NCBI GenBank assembly: GCA_027076325.1 | Contig: JALTJZ010000018.1 | Location: 133,145 to 197,144 of the forward strand | Length of the DNA: 64,000 bases | From: Chromatiales bacterium | Lineage (GTDB): Bacteria; Pseudomonadota; Gammaproteobacteria; UBA6429; Thiohalophilaceae | Reading direction: 5' to 3' | Shown: positions 22,166-31,455 of the stretch, in pieces | Layout: each line of letters starts with the position of its first letter | How positions within the stretch are numbered: position 1 is the stretch's first letter | Made by a program: the position numbers and the translations under genes | The notes under the pieces: generated by a model | What the model was told of the DNA's origin: nothing | Database searches by the model: none | Seen by the model: only the letters and a program-made list of their open reading frames with translations

Positions 22166-22834
22166 TCAAATAGCCAATGAAACAGCCGCCTCATCCGCGT
22201 ACCAGAAGATATCGCCCACGCAATTGATGGGTAATGGTTCATTCTTCTTAATCTGTGCAATAACGGCTGCCTTTTCATTTCCGTTTACCAGCACAACCCG
22301 GTTTAATGCACTTTTTAAAGTTGCCACACTCAGCGACACCCGCTCACTCGGTGGTTTAGGTGAATGGTAAATCGGAATAACCGAGCGTGTATCAGCCAGA
22401 GCCGCATTATCAGGAAATAAACTTGCCGTATGTCCGTCCTCACCAAGCCCAAGAAATACAAGATCAAAACAATCAAACTCTGAAACAACATCCCGATACG
22501 CTGTAGCCGCCGCTTCAGCACCCTTTTCAGCGGGTATACGGTAGACATGCGTATCAGATATTTTTGACCATAAATATTTTTCCAGCATCACATCATTTCG
22601 TTCCGGATGCCCCTTTGGGAAACAACGCTCATCACCCAAATACCAGTGCACTTTATCCCATGGTAACTTTTTATCTGCAAGATACGTTAAACAAGATTTT
22701 GGTGTATTCCCACCGGGTAAGGCGATATGACAAATATCCTTTTCCTGAAGGCTGCCTTCAATTATACCAGCCATAAAATCTGCGGCTGCTTTTGCAGCCT
22801 GATCAAACTCTTTATATACAAACCATTTATGCAC
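22166..22834 (-). CDS. pgl: 6-phosphogluconolactonase (DevB type)
   Basis: 222 residues, hydrolysing 6-phosphogluconolactone in the oxidative pentose phosphate pathway. Motifs: ALPGGNTPKSCL, VHWYLGDERCFP, FLGLGEDGHTASLFPD. The start is GTG at 22834; no upstream ATG fits. No zwf or gnd gene is adjacent, so it may be the outlying gene of that pathway placed by the glycogen island. Confidence 0.92.
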   Translation of the reverse strand: MHKWFVYKEFDQAAKAAADFMAGIIEGSLQEKDICHIALPGGNTPKSCLTYLADKKLPWDKVHWYLGDERCFPKGHPERNDVMLEKYLWSKISDTHVYRIPAEKGAEAAATAYRDVVSEFDCFDLVFLGLGEDGHTASLFPDNAALADTRSVIPIYHSPKPPSERVSLSVATLKSALNRVVLVNGNEKAAVIAQIKKNEPLPINCVGDIFWYADEAAVSLAI

Positions 22835-23141
22835 TTTAATTAACTCGGCTTATGCCAACATCTAAACATAACCAACAATGCATCCAGCTTTAGGATAACA
22901 CCCTATAAACAATCCATCTTTTCATACATCGAATATCAAATCAATAATAGAATGGATAGTTCAAATTTCCCAGCACGTTGCAATAACAAACCAATACCGC
23001 TAACTGTATATTGAAGTCCGTTACAAACTATTTATTTTAAATTTGTAATGCCAACCACTTCATAGTTTTATTATTGCCAGCACTATAACCTTCTCAGCTC
23101 AAACTATCTGGACTAGCACTTAACTTAAAGGAATAATATCA
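22835..23141. other. Intergenic region upstream of the secreted Cache-like gene
   Basis: 307 bp between divergent genes, very AT-rich. It contains an inverted repeat TTACAAA/TTTGTAA (23021-23027 and 23042-23048) and an AAAGGA ribosome binding site about 10 nt before the ATG at 23142. No gene is seen. Confidence 0.4.
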
Positions 23142-23693
23142 ATGACACACGTATCGCAATCTATTCGCATTAAACTTATTACCATTTTACTTATTACCCT
23201 GTTCAGCTTTTCTTATACACAAGCAGGTGAATTATCACCTGAGCTACAGGTCAAGCTGAATATTTATAAAACCAAACTCACCAAATGGGCAAAAGATCCC
23301 GTTATTGTTAAAGCGGTTATGCAGGCCAACAACCATAAAACAAAAATGGATAACAGGACATGGAAAAAACTTTCTGTATCCGATGCTAAAGTAAAACCTT
23401 TTTTAACCAGCCCTGCCGGCAAAAAATTGTTTGCATGGGAGCAAGATAAAAAACTGGGCAAATTATTTTTACGAGATAAAACAGGTAACCTGGTTGCTGG
23501 TAGTAAAAAACCGGCAATTTTCAATATTGCAAACCGTCCAGCCTTTACCAAAGCCATTCGCGGTAAAATATGGAATTCAAAAAAGCCAAAGGCTGATCCA
23601 ACAACAAAATTAAGCAGTATTCAACTTTCAATACCGGTTATTAACAATGGTAAAGAAATCGGCGTTTTGCATACCAGCATTATCGCCAATTAA
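23142..23693 (+). CDS. Secreted protein with Cache/PDC-like sensor domain
   Basis: 183 residues. An N-terminal signal peptide (about residues 1-28, ending near TQAGE) is followed by a single domain starting with a helix (KWAKDPVIVKAVMQANN) and a beta-rich core (KLFLRDKTGNLVAGS ... IQLSIPVINNGKEIGVLHTSI). This arrangement resembles free-standing periplasmic PDC/Cache sensor domains normally found in chemoreceptors and kinases. No membrane anchor or effector domain is present, so it could be a soluble binding or sensing partner. It is followed by a strong bidirectional terminator. Confidence 0.75.
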   Translation: MTHVSQSIRIKLITILLITLFSFSYTQAGELSPELQVKLNIYKTKLTKWAKDPVIVKAVMQANNHKTKMDNRTWKKLSVSDAKVKPFLTSPAGKKLFAWEQDKKLGKLFLRDKTGNLVAGSKKPAIFNIANRPAFTKAIRGKIWNSKKPKADPTTKLSSIQLSIPVINNGKEIGVLHTSIIAN

Positions 23694-23776
23694 CCCATAC
23701 GGGTTTCCCCCTGAAATAAAAAAGTATCCAGATATTTTTAAATCGGTTTCATCATAACTATTATGATTTAAGCAAC

Positions 23777-23809
23777 AAAAAAGGGGGGGTAATCGCCTCC
23801 CCTTTTTTT
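23777..23809. terminator. Bidirectional rho-independent terminator
   Basis: A-run plus G-run (AAAAAAGGGGGGG) pairs with CCTCCCCTTTTTTT around a short loop; T-runs follow on both strands. It separates the secreted Cache-like gene (+) from pilU (-), which converge here. Confidence 0.8.
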
Positions 23810-23825
23810 GTTTGAGTTCACCATA

Positions 23826-24950
23826 TTAATTAGTTTCTTCTATCGTAACCCCGTCCAATGCGGCAGAAATAGAATTAACATCACCTTGTGAGTCACCCAG
23901 TTTAATCATTAACCTGAGCTCATTTGCAGAGTCAGCATGATTTATCGCATCTTCATAGGTAATTTCACCTTCTTTGTATAAAGCATATAAGGCCTGATCG
24001 AAAGTTAACATACCATTTTGTCTGGAACGTGACATCAGGCCTTTCATTTCATGAATTTCACCTTTACGAATAATATCAGCCATCAAAGGTGTATTAATTA
24101 AAATCTCGGCACACAATACCCTGCCAGAACCATCCGGTTTGGGAATAAGCTGTTGCGCAACAACGGCTTTCATATTTAAAGATAGATCTAACAGGAGTTG
24201 ATTACGTCTGTCTTCGGGAAAAAAGTTAATAATCCGATCCATTGCCTGATTCGAGTTATTAGCATGCAAGGTTGCTAAACAAAGGTGGCCGGTTTCTGCA
24301 AAAGCAATCGCATGATCCATTGCTTCTCTTGTTCGTATTTCACCAATCAGAATAACATCGGGTGCCTGACGCAAAGTGTTTTTTAATGCAGTTTGAAAAC
24401 TCTCGGTATCCAGCCCTACTTCACGCTGGGTAATAATACAACCTTCATGATGATGTATATATTCAATAGGATCTTCGATACTAATAATATGGCCAGTACT
24501 GTTTTTATTTCTAAAGCCTATCATTGATGCCAGCGATGTGGATTTACCCGAACCGGTCGCACCAACAAATAAAACCAGACCACGTTTGGTCATCGCCAGA
24601 TCTCGAAGTATTTCAGGCAAGCCTAATTCTTCAATCGTTGGGATAGTTGTTTCAATTTTACGTAACACCATGCCCGCATGGTTACGTTGTACAAAAGCAC
24701 TGACACGAAAACGGCCAATACCTGATGCTGATATTGCAAAATTACATTCACTGGTACGCTCAAATTCTTCACGCTGTGCAGGCGTCATAATACTTAAAAC
24801 AATTTCACGCGATTGTGATGGCGTTAAGGTACCCTGAGTAACTGGCGCCAATTTACCATTCACTTTCAAACTCGGCGCTACACCAGCTGTAATAAACAAA
24901 TCCGATGCGTTCTTATGTACCATTAATTTTAGTAACGATTCAAAATCCAT
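23826..24950 (-). CDS. pilU: PilU, type IV pilus retraction ATPase paralogue
   Basis: 374 residues from ATG 24950 (a GTG just upstream at 24953 is also in frame). Secretion ATPase of the PilT/PilU family: Walker A GATGSGKSTS, Walker B VILIGEIRT, the His box HLCLATLHANNS, and an Asp-rich IISIEDPIEYIHHHEG. It assists PilT in retracting type IV pili for twitching motility and DNA uptake. It lies downstream of pilT on the same strand, separated by 160 bp almost entirely filled by a foldback element. Confidence 0.93.
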   Translation of the reverse strand: MDFESLLKLMVHKNASDLFITAGVAPSLKVNGKLAPVTQGTLTPSQSREIVLSIMTPAQREEFERTSECNFAISASGIGRFRVSAFVQRNHAGMVLRKIETTIPTIEELGLPEILRDLAMTKRGLVLFVGATGSGKSTSLASMIGFRNKNSTGHIISIEDPIEYIHHHEGCIITQREVGLDTESFQTALKNTLRQAPDVILIGEIRTREAMDHAIAFAETGHLCLATLHANNSNQAMDRIINFFPEDRRNQLLLDLSLNMKAVVAQQLIPKPDGSGRVLCAEILINTPLMADIIRKGEIHEMKGLMSRSRQNGMLTFDQALYALYKEGEITYEDAINHADSANELRLMIKLGDSQGDVNSISAALDGVTIEETN

Positions 24951-24990
24951 CACATAACCCTAATTGTTTTTTAATTTAATCCGCCATGTT

Positions 24991-25111
24991 GCACGGATAG
25001 TGAGAGCATCGAGAACAAGGCAAAAGCTGACGCAAAAGCGGAGCTTACATCAGTAAGTGAGCATTTTAAGGAAGCTTTTAACGCCGTTATCTGTGCTCTT
25101 ACTATTCGTGC
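24991..25111. repeat. Foldback element between pilT and pilU (121 bp)
   Basis: Terminal inverted repeats 24991-25008 and 25094-25111 match at 16 of 18 positions, and the interior continues to fold (AAAAGCT near 25022 with AGCTTTT near 25073; apex CTTAC-ATCA-GTAAG). The right end coincides with the last base of the pilT stop codon, where GAATAG occurs twice in tandem on the pilT strand. From memory, similar GCTTAC/GTAAG foldbacks are dispersed in other gammaproteobacterial genomes, but I could not verify this. As part of the pilT-pilU transcript it could form a stable RNA hairpin. Confidence 0.65.
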
Positions 25112-26148
25112 TATTCGAAGTCGGCTTTATTCATCGCTCGCATACGAGCCTCCTGCTTACTAACAATACCCCGCGCAACCAGATCCTGCAAAGTTTGATC
25201 TAAAGTAATCATACCAACCTGATTACCCGTTTGAATGGCAGAATACATTTGTGCCACTTTATCTTCACGGATCAGGTTCCGTATTGCTGGTGTGCCAATC
25301 ATAATTTCATGCGCGGCCACTCGGCCACCACCAATTTTTTTCATCAGCGTTTGCGATATAACAGCACGCAGTGATTCCGATAACATCGATCGTACCATGT
25401 CTTTTTCTGCTGCCGGAAACACGTCGATTATCCGGTCAATGGTTTTTGCGGCTGAGCTGGTGTGCAAAGTACCAAATACTAAATGCCCCGTTTCGGCAGC
25501 GGTCAACGCCAGCCGAATAGTTTCCAGATCCCGTAACTCACCCACTAGAATAATATCGGGGTCTTCACGTAATGCTGAGCGCAATGCTTCGTTAAATCCG
25601 TGAGTATGTAAATGCACTTCACGTTGGTTCACCAGGCATTTTTTACTTTCATGAACAAATTCAATCGGATCTTCAATCGTTAAAATATGCCCATGCTCCT
25701 TTTCATTTTTGTAGTCCATCATCGCCGCCAGAGTAGTCGACTTACCTGAACCGGTTGGCCCGGTTACCAGCACAACACCGCGTGGGTTATCTGATATGTC
25801 TCTAAAAATGGCCGGGCAACCTAACTCTTCCATGGTCAATACTTTGGAAGGAATCGTACGAAAAACGGCTGCGGCCCCTTTGTTAATATTAAAAGCGTTC
25901 ACCCTGAAGCGTGCAAGATCGGGGATTTCAAATGAAAAGTCGGTTTCCAGAAACTCTTCATAGTCTTTGCGCTGTTTATCATTCATAATGTCATAAACCA
26001 GCGAATGCACCACTTTATGTTCTAAAGGTGGCACGTTAATGCGTTTAATATCACCATCAACCCGAATCATGGGCGGCAAACCGGCTGATAAGTGTAAATC
26101 GGATGCGCCATTTTTAACGCCAAAAGCGAGTAATTCTGTAATATCCAT
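25111..26148 (-). CDS. pilT: PilT, type IV pilus retraction ATPase
   Basis: 345-residue hexameric ATPase that depolymerises type IV pili. Walker A GPTGSGKSTTLAAMM, Walker B IILVGELRD, His box HLVFGTLHTSSAAKT and the PilT C-terminal AIRNLIREDK motif are present; the length is canonical. Divergent from yggS, the classical gammaproteobacterial order pilU-pilT / yggS-proC-yggT. Confidence 0.96.
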   Translation of the reverse strand: MDITELLAFGVKNGASDLHLSAGLPPMIRVDGDIKRINVPPLEHKVVHSLVYDIMNDKQRKDYEEFLETDFSFEIPDLARFRVNAFNINKGAAAVFRTIPSKVLTMEELGCPAIFRDISDNPRGVVLVTGPTGSGKSTTLAAMMDYKNEKEHGHILTIEDPIEFVHESKKCLVNQREVHLHTHGFNEALRSALREDPDIILVGELRDLETIRLALTAAETGHLVFGTLHTSSAAKTIDRIIDVFPAAEKDMVRSMLSESLRAVISQTLMKKIGGGRVAAHEIMIGTPAIRNLIREDKVAQMYSAIQTGNQVGMITLDQTLQDLVARGIVSKQEARMRAMNKADFE

Positions 26149-26302
26149 AATATCTTTATTTTTTTCCCGTTACCTTAAAGGGGTCTGTTAATATAATAGT
26201 CTAGCTGACAATTCGTTATCGGCCAGAAATTCACTTTCTAAACTACATTGTCACCCAATAAAGGGCAAGTAAGTTCTTATTAATTAAGAACTGTTTCAAA
26301 TA

Positions 26303-27004
26303 ATGACTCAACAGATGATGACTACATTAGCGCAGCGCCTTAAAACTGTACAAACTCAGATCACAGATAGCGCAAAAGCCTGCCAGCGCAACCCGGCAGA
26401 TATTCTTTTGCTGGCCGTGAGTAAAACTCAGACGATTGAAGCGGTAAAAACGGTTGCGGAAGCAGGACAAGTCCGCTTTGGGGAAAATTATTTACAGGAT
26501 GCCTTGCCTAAAATTCATAGCCTGAGCGATGCTGGTTTTAATCTGGAATGGCATTACATCGGCCCTATCCAGTCCAACAAAACCCGTGCCATTGCCGAGA
26601 ATTTTCAATGGGTGCACAGTGTTGATCGCTTAAAAATAGCCCAGCGATTAAATAAGCAACGCCCACTGCATTTACCCCCTTTAAAAATCTGTATTCAGGT
26701 AAATATTGGCAACGAACCCCAAAAAGCCGGTGTCAGCGCAGAGGAATTAAATGCACTGGCAACCGCGATTAACCCATTACCACAACTTGAATTACACGGG
26801 CTAATGGCGATTCCACCGGCTTCCTCGAATACTCAACAGCAACACGCCGCCTTTGCCGCTTTACGCCAGTTATTCGAAAATTTACCTCAAACCGGCACAC
26901 TCGATACCTTGTCGATGGGAATGAGTCATGATCTCGATGTGGCCATTGCCGAAGGCGCAACCATGGTGAGAGTGGGAACCGCCATTTTTGGCACGCGGAA
27001 TTAA
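26303..27004 (+). CDS. yggS: PLP homeostasis protein YggS
   Basis: 233-residue PLP-binding protein (PLPBP/YggS family) involved in vitamin B6 and amino-acid homeostasis. The PLP lysine is in LLAVSKTQTIEAVK, followed by FGENYLQDALPK, WHYIGPIQSNK and the C-terminal MSHDLDVAIAEGATMVRVGT. First gene of the yggS-proC-yggT cluster. Confidence 0.95.
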   Translation: MTQQMMTTLAQRLKTVQTQITDSAKACQRNPADILLLAVSKTQTIEAVKTVAEAGQVRFGENYLQDALPKIHSLSDAGFNLEWHYIGPIQSNKTRAIAENFQWVHSVDRLKIAQRLNKQRPLHLPPLKICIQVNIGNEPQKAGVSAEELNALATAINPLPQLELHGLMAIPPASSNTQQQHAAFAALRQLFENLPQTGTLDTLSMGMSHDLDVAIAEGATMVRVGTAIFGTRN

Positions 27005-27096
27005 ACCGGATAGCCCGACACGAATACGCCGGAAATCAGTCAAATCCCTTAAAAATCACTTGGCAAATTAACAACTTATCCATTAGGCTAGGCAGC

Positions 27097-27945
27097 ATGC
27101 CAAAACTAAATTCAATAGCAACAAAGCCTTCTTTTTCAGTCGGCTTTATTGGCGGCGGTAACATGGCGCGCAGCATTATTGGCGGGCTTGCAACCGACAC
27201 CAGCATTCACATGCAGGTTTTTGACCTGTCAGCAGACACATTAAACAGCCTGACCCGTGACTTTGACATTACTGCCGCCACATCGAACCAGCAACTTGTC
27301 GAACAATGCGATGTGGTCGTGCTGGCCGTTAAACCACAAGTGATGCAGCCGGTTCTAAGCGAACTCGACGCCAGCCAGACTCAAGCGGTCTTTTTATCCA
27401 TTGCCGCCGGTTTAAAAATCGACTCATTGGCAAAATGGCTGGACAGAGATGTGGCCATTATCCGTGCTATGCCCAACACGCCCGCTTTAGTGCAATGCGG
27501 CGCAAGCGGACTTTACGCTAACAAGCGGGTTTCGGTACAACAAAAAGAGTATGCCAATATTATTATGCAAGCCACTGGTCTCGCACTGTGGGTTGATAGT
27601 GAAGACTTACTAGACTCGGTAACGGCGCTGTCCGGCAGTGGCCCGGCCTACTTCTTTCTGGTAATGGAAGCCATGCAAGCCGCCGCTGAAAAACTGGGGC
27701 TCAATGCCGAAATCGCAAAACAGCTGACTTTGCAAACCGCCCTTGGGGCAGCCACGCTGGCCTCACAAAGCGATGATTCACCGGCCACTTTACGGCGGCA
27801 AGTCACCTCACCCGGCGGCACAACAGAACAGGCTATTAATACACTGGTTGATAACCAGTTAATTGAAATATTTGGTAAAGCCATGCAAGCTGCGTATGAT
27901 CGCGCCAGGCAACTCGCAATTGAATTAGATAGTCACAAAACATAA
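27097..27945 (+). CDS. proC: Pyrroline-5-carboxylate reductase
   Basis: 282 residues, last step of proline biosynthesis using NAD(P)H. Rossmann motif VGFIGGGNMARSIIGGL, RAMPNTPALVQCG, and the C-terminal SGSGPAYFFLVMEAM and VTSPGGTTEQAI signatures are complete. It is 92 bp after yggS and 30 bp ahead of yggT, as usual. Confidence 0.96.
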   Translation: MPKLNSIATKPSFSVGFIGGGNMARSIIGGLATDTSIHMQVFDLSADTLNSLTRDFDITAATSNQQLVEQCDVVVLAVKPQVMQPVLSELDASQTQAVFLSIAAGLKIDSLAKWLDRDVAIIRAMPNTPALVQCGASGLYANKRVSVQQKEYANIIMQATGLALWVDSEDLLDSVTALSGSGPAYFFLVMEAMQAAAEKLGLNAEIAKQLTLQTALGAATLASQSDDSPATLRRQVTSPGGTTEQAINTLVDNQLIEIFGKAMQAAYDRARQLAIELDSHKT

Positions 27946-27975
27946 AATCTGTATTTAATATCTTAGGAAAAACGA

Positions 27976-28575
27976 ATGGGCTCACATCTGGGAAACGCCA
28001 GCACCTTTTTAATCAGCGCTTTGTTTGGAGCCTATATTCTGGCCGTCATGTTGCGCTTTTTGTTCCAATGGGTACGTGCTGACTTTAGCAACCCGATTTC
28101 ACAGTTTATCTACAAAATCACCAATCCACCGCTTATTCCACTACGCCGCTTTATTCCCGGCTATCGCGGTATTGATTTTGCTGCCATTGTGTTGCTCATT
28201 GTATTGCAAAACATTGAATACCTGGTTATCGGCCTGCTTCCCGGCCAGCCCATGCCCAGCTTTCCCGGCCTTATCCCGTGGGCGCTGGCCACACTGTTAA
28301 GCCTGTGGATTAATATTTATATTTTTGGCATTTTAATCCTGGCCATTGTTAGCTGGATTAATCCCACCGGCTATAATCCGGTCATTGGGCTACTCAGCCA
28401 GCTCACCAACCCGATTATGCAACCCATTCGTCGCCTGATCCCACCCATGTCAGGGATGGACTTATCCCCCCTGTTTGCCATACTGGCTCTCACTTTTATA
28501 AAGCTGGCTTTTGTCGATTATCTGGTTTACCTCTTTAAAAACCTTGCTTTCCCGAATGCAAATTACCTTTTTTAA
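27976..28575 (+). CDS. yggT: YggT family integral membrane protein
   Basis: 199 residues with two tandem YggT units, each with hydrophobic helices around an NPP-like linker (ITNPPLIPLRRFIPGYRGID and LTNPIMQPIRRLIPPMSGMD). Located in the inner membrane; exact role unknown, linked to osmotic or division functions in other bacteria. Preceded by an AGGA-like site. Confidence 0.93.
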   Translation: MGSHLGNASTFLISALFGAYILAVMLRFLFQWVRADFSNPISQFIYKITNPPLIPLRRFIPGYRGIDFAAIVLLIVLQNIEYLVIGLLPGQPMPSFPGLIPWALATLLSLWINIYIFGILILAIVSWINPTGYNPVIGLLSQLTNPIMQPIRRLIPPMSGMDLSPLFAILALTFIKLAFVDYLVYLFKNLAFPNANYLF

Positions 28576-28609
28576 CTGTAAAAACAACACCTTAGAATTA
28601 CACACTACC

Positions 28610-28648
28610 ACCCGGCTCCGTATTCACAAAAGCACACCAGCCGGGTTT
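28610..28648 (+). terminator. Possible terminator after yggT
   Basis: An 8-bp perfect inverted repeat, ACCCGGCT (28610-28617) and AGCCGGGT (28639-28646), with a 21-nt loop and a weak T-stretch. Placed just after yggT. Weak because of the long loop. Confidence 0.35.
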
Positions 28649-28938
28649 GCGCCGGTAAAGGTTCCAAAACGGCCAACTTAAATGCACTGCATTACGCCCA
28701 ACATCAAATTATCAAGCAAACATACCTTCTATTATTCACGACACAAACAGCGCTCTGGCTAAAAGTTGGTCAAATTTCAGCTAAAATTTTAAGCAACTTT
28801 GCCGTTAACGTTATTACGCCCAATCAACAAGTACAAAACCTTTGTCACATTTTAATGTGATAGTTCAATAAAATCGTGTACTTTACTGATATTTAAGGCT
28901 ATATTTATTGAATTAAAATTTATTATTGAGCAATACAG
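28649..28938. other. Leader upstream of the dynamin-like gene
   Basis: This covers most of the 363-bp gap between yggT and the dynamin-like gene. It is AT-rich, with a palindrome TCACATT-TT-AATGTGA at about 28846-28861, some 80 bp ahead of the ATG. Half-sites are in the opposite order from a CRP site. No gene seen. Confidence 0.35.
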
Positions 28939-30900
28939 ATGGCAACAGAACGTTTTACAGACCAAATGCAAGCCTATGGCCGTTGGAAAACGGAGCTCAT
29001 TACCTCCATTGAGAGTTTCCAGAAGTGGCTGGAAGTCAACAAAATGAGTAGCAGTGAAGTGGAGCTACGCATTTTTGAACTTATCCAGACTTTAAAAGGT
29101 GATAACCTCACGATTGCTTTTGTGGCGGAATTTGCGCGCGGCAAAACAGAATTGATTAACGCGGTCTTCTTCTCTGAATATGACCGCCGCTTACTGCCCT
29201 CCGAAGCCGGTCGCACGACTATGTGCCCAACCGAATTATTTTATGATAACGCTACACAGAAAAATTATATTCGTTTATTGCCGATTGAAACCCGACTCGA
29301 AGAAGCCAGTATCAACGAATTAAAAAAAGATCCCGTCAACTGGACTCATATGGATCTCGATACCAACTCATCTGAAGCCATGTCAGAAACGTTTCAGGAA
29401 ATTATTCGTACAAAAAAAGTCAGTCCCGAAGAAGCCATTAAACTGGCATTGCACTCTCCAGAAGATACCGCACATGTTGGCGCCGACGGTAAAGTCGAAA
29501 TCCCCATGTGGCGACACGCTATTATCAGCTTCCCACATCCCCTTTTAAAAGAGGGGCTAACCATACTCGATACGCCTGGCTTAAACGCCATGGGTACCGA
29601 ACCAGAACTTACCCTGAATATGTTGCCCAGTGCACAGGCCGTTGTTTTTGTATTGGCAGCCGATACCGGTGTCACCAAATCAGATATGGAAATGTGGAAA
29701 CACTATGTTGAACCCTTAGGTGGTGAAGCCCAAACCGGGCGCATTGTGGTACTGAATAAAATTGATACCTTGTGGGATGAACTAAAAGATGAATCGGGCA
29801 TTAACAAAAGTATTACGACCCAATGCACCACCACAGCAAGAATGTTAAACATCGAAAGTACCAATGTGTATCCTGTTTCTGCACAAAAAGGCCTGCTTGC
29901 TAAAATTCGCCATGATGTTGATTTAATAAAGCGCAGTAATATCCTTGCACTGGAATCTATTTTATCGAAAGACATTCTGCCTTCGAAGCAAAATATAGTG
30001 CGCGAAAGCATTGTCGGTGAAATCGGCAATATGGCAAAAGAAGCACAAAGCATGATCGCTTCGCGGTTAGCCGAAGCCAATAACCAGCTCAAAGAATTAA
30101 ACAGCCTGAGCGGTAAAAATGAAGACGTTATTATTCATTTAATGAAAAAAACCCGTCAGGAACAAACCGTTTATCATAAATCGGTTGAAAGCTTTCAGGC
30201 CAACAAAAAAATGTTTAACGATCACCATTCCCAGTTATTAAAAACACTCAGTATTAATGCGCTGGATAAGCTCATGGCGGAAACACGTAAAAACATGACC
30301 GGAGCCTGGTCAACAATGAAGTTGAAAAAAAGCATGAAAGAATTTTTTGACATCATTAACGATACGATGGATACCGCAAATAAGCACGTTGAAAATGTAA
30401 ATCGGCTGGTACAAACAATTTATCGGCAATTTAATAAAGAACATGGTTTAACAGAAACCAAACCCAGATTATTCAGCATCGTAAAATACAAGCGTGATCT
30501 GGAACGTTTATATTATGAAGCCGAGGCTTACCGCAACAGTCCGGTAATGACGATGACTGAACAGGCCTTTGTGGTTAAAAAATTCTTTATATCAATGGTC
30601 TCTCATGCACGCAATACACTCTATCAGGCGCATCAGGAAGCCAACTCATGGAGCAAGGCCGCAATGTTGCCTCTGGTTACACGCATTAAAGAACATAAAG
30701 ATCAGATGGAAAAACGCCTTGAAAGTTTACGTAAAATTAATGAATCACGCGATACCCTGCAATCACGAATGACTGAATTAGGTAAAACAGCAGAAATATT
30801 ACAAACCCAGTTACAGGATCTGAATAACCTAATGGAAACACTTAATAAACCACTGGAATGGTTTATTGAAAACCACAAATCAGATGCACAAGTGGCTTAG
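28939..30900 (+). CDS. Dynamin-family large GTPase
   Basis: 653 residues. A GTPase domain occupies about residues 45-290: the P-loop is AEFARGKT (residues 63-70) with Ala in place of the first Gly of GxxxxGKT, switch I Thr near RTTMCPTEL, G3 LDTPGLNAMG, and G4 VVLNKIDTLWD. A long alpha-helical region (about 330-650) with coiled-coil stretches follows, as in bacterial dynamin-like proteins that act on membranes. No transmembrane segment is obvious. The gene stands alone between yggT and a convergent response regulator. Role in this organism is unknown; membrane remodelling is inferred from the family. Confidence 0.85.
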   Translation: MATERFTDQMQAYGRWKTELITSIESFQKWLEVNKMSSSEVELRIFELIQTLKGDNLTIAFVAEFARGKTELINAVFFSEYDRRLLPSEAGRTTMCPTELFYDNATQKNYIRLLPIETRLEEASINELKKDPVNWTHMDLDTNSSEAMSETFQEIIRTKKVSPEEAIKLALHSPEDTAHVGADGKVEIPMWRHAIISFPHPLLKEGLTILDTPGLNAMGTEPELTLNMLPSAQAVVFVLAADTGVTKSDMEMWKHYVEPLGGEAQTGRIVVLNKIDTLWDELKDESGINKSITTQCTTTARMLNIESTNVYPVSAQKGLLAKIRHDVDLIKRSNILALESILSKDILPSKQNIVRESIVGEIGNMAKEAQSMIASRLAEANNQLKELNSLSGKNEDVIIHLMKKTRQEQTVYHKSVESFQANKKMFNDHHSQLLKTLSINALDKLMAETRKNMTGAWSTMKLKKSMKEFFDIINDTMDTANKHVENVNRLVQTIYRQFNKEHGLTETKPRLFSIVKYKRDLERLYYEAEAYRNSPVMTMTEQAFVVKKFFISMVSHARNTLYQAHQEANSWSKAAMLPLVTRIKEHKDQMEKRLESLRKINESRDTLQSRMTELGKTAEILQTQLQDLNNLMETLNKPLEWFIENHKSDAQVA

Positions 30901-30941
30901 GTTTAAATAAAACTTAACCCGGGAAACCGCTCCCAGAAAAT

Positions 30942-31304
30942 CTACCCCAGCACCTTAGCAAGCGCCTTAAGCAAACGCGCTTCAGAAATTGGCTTTTCAA
31001 GCCAACCCGTGGCACCGTTCACCTTTGCCTTTTTCTTGCGGTAATCGGCATTTTCTGTCGTTACCATTAAAATGGGAATATGCTCATAGCCCGGTAATTC
31101 CCTTAATTTGGTAACCAGCGTAATACCACTCATTTTAGGCATATTAATATCAGAAAAAACAACATCAAAAGAACGCTGTCCGGCAATTTCCAGTGCCTGT
31201 AACCCATCTTCGGCTGTTTCAACCTCATAACCATTTTTTTCAAGCACCACTCGCATCATATCGCGCATCACTTTCGAGTCATCCACTGCTAGTACGGTTG
31301 CCAT
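30942..31304 (-). CDS. Stand-alone CheY-like response regulator
   Basis: 120 residues, a single receiver domain: acidic pocket VDDSKVMRDMM, phospho-acceptor Asp in VFSDINMPKMSG, conserved Thr in MVTTEN, and Lys in GWLEKP. No output domain, so it would signal by protein contact (motility, chemotaxis or pilus control). AAGGAAG ribosome binding site upstream. No kinase or flagellar gene beside it. Confidence 0.9.
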   Translation of the reverse strand: MATVLAVDDSKVMRDMMRVVLEKNGYEVETAEDGLQALEIAGQRSFDVVFSDINMPKMSGITLVTKLRELPGYEHIPILMVTTENADYRKKKAKVNGATGWLEKPISEARLLKALAKVLG

Positions 31305-31455
31305 ATTATCTTCCTTTTTCCTGAATATAAATTTATAACGGCCTAACGATAAGAACCTTAAGAAAAATACCGCTAAAACTGTTATTTTGCATCCCTTTCA
31401 ACAGGAAACTTGCATCGAGATCCCAAGCTTATTAGACTGACTACTTTATTAAACA

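Noticed and set aside
28846-28861. Possible CRP site TCACATTTTAATGTGA
   Set aside because: Half-sites are in reversed order compared with TGTGA-N6-TCACA, so it is not a standard CRP site; left only as a palindrome.
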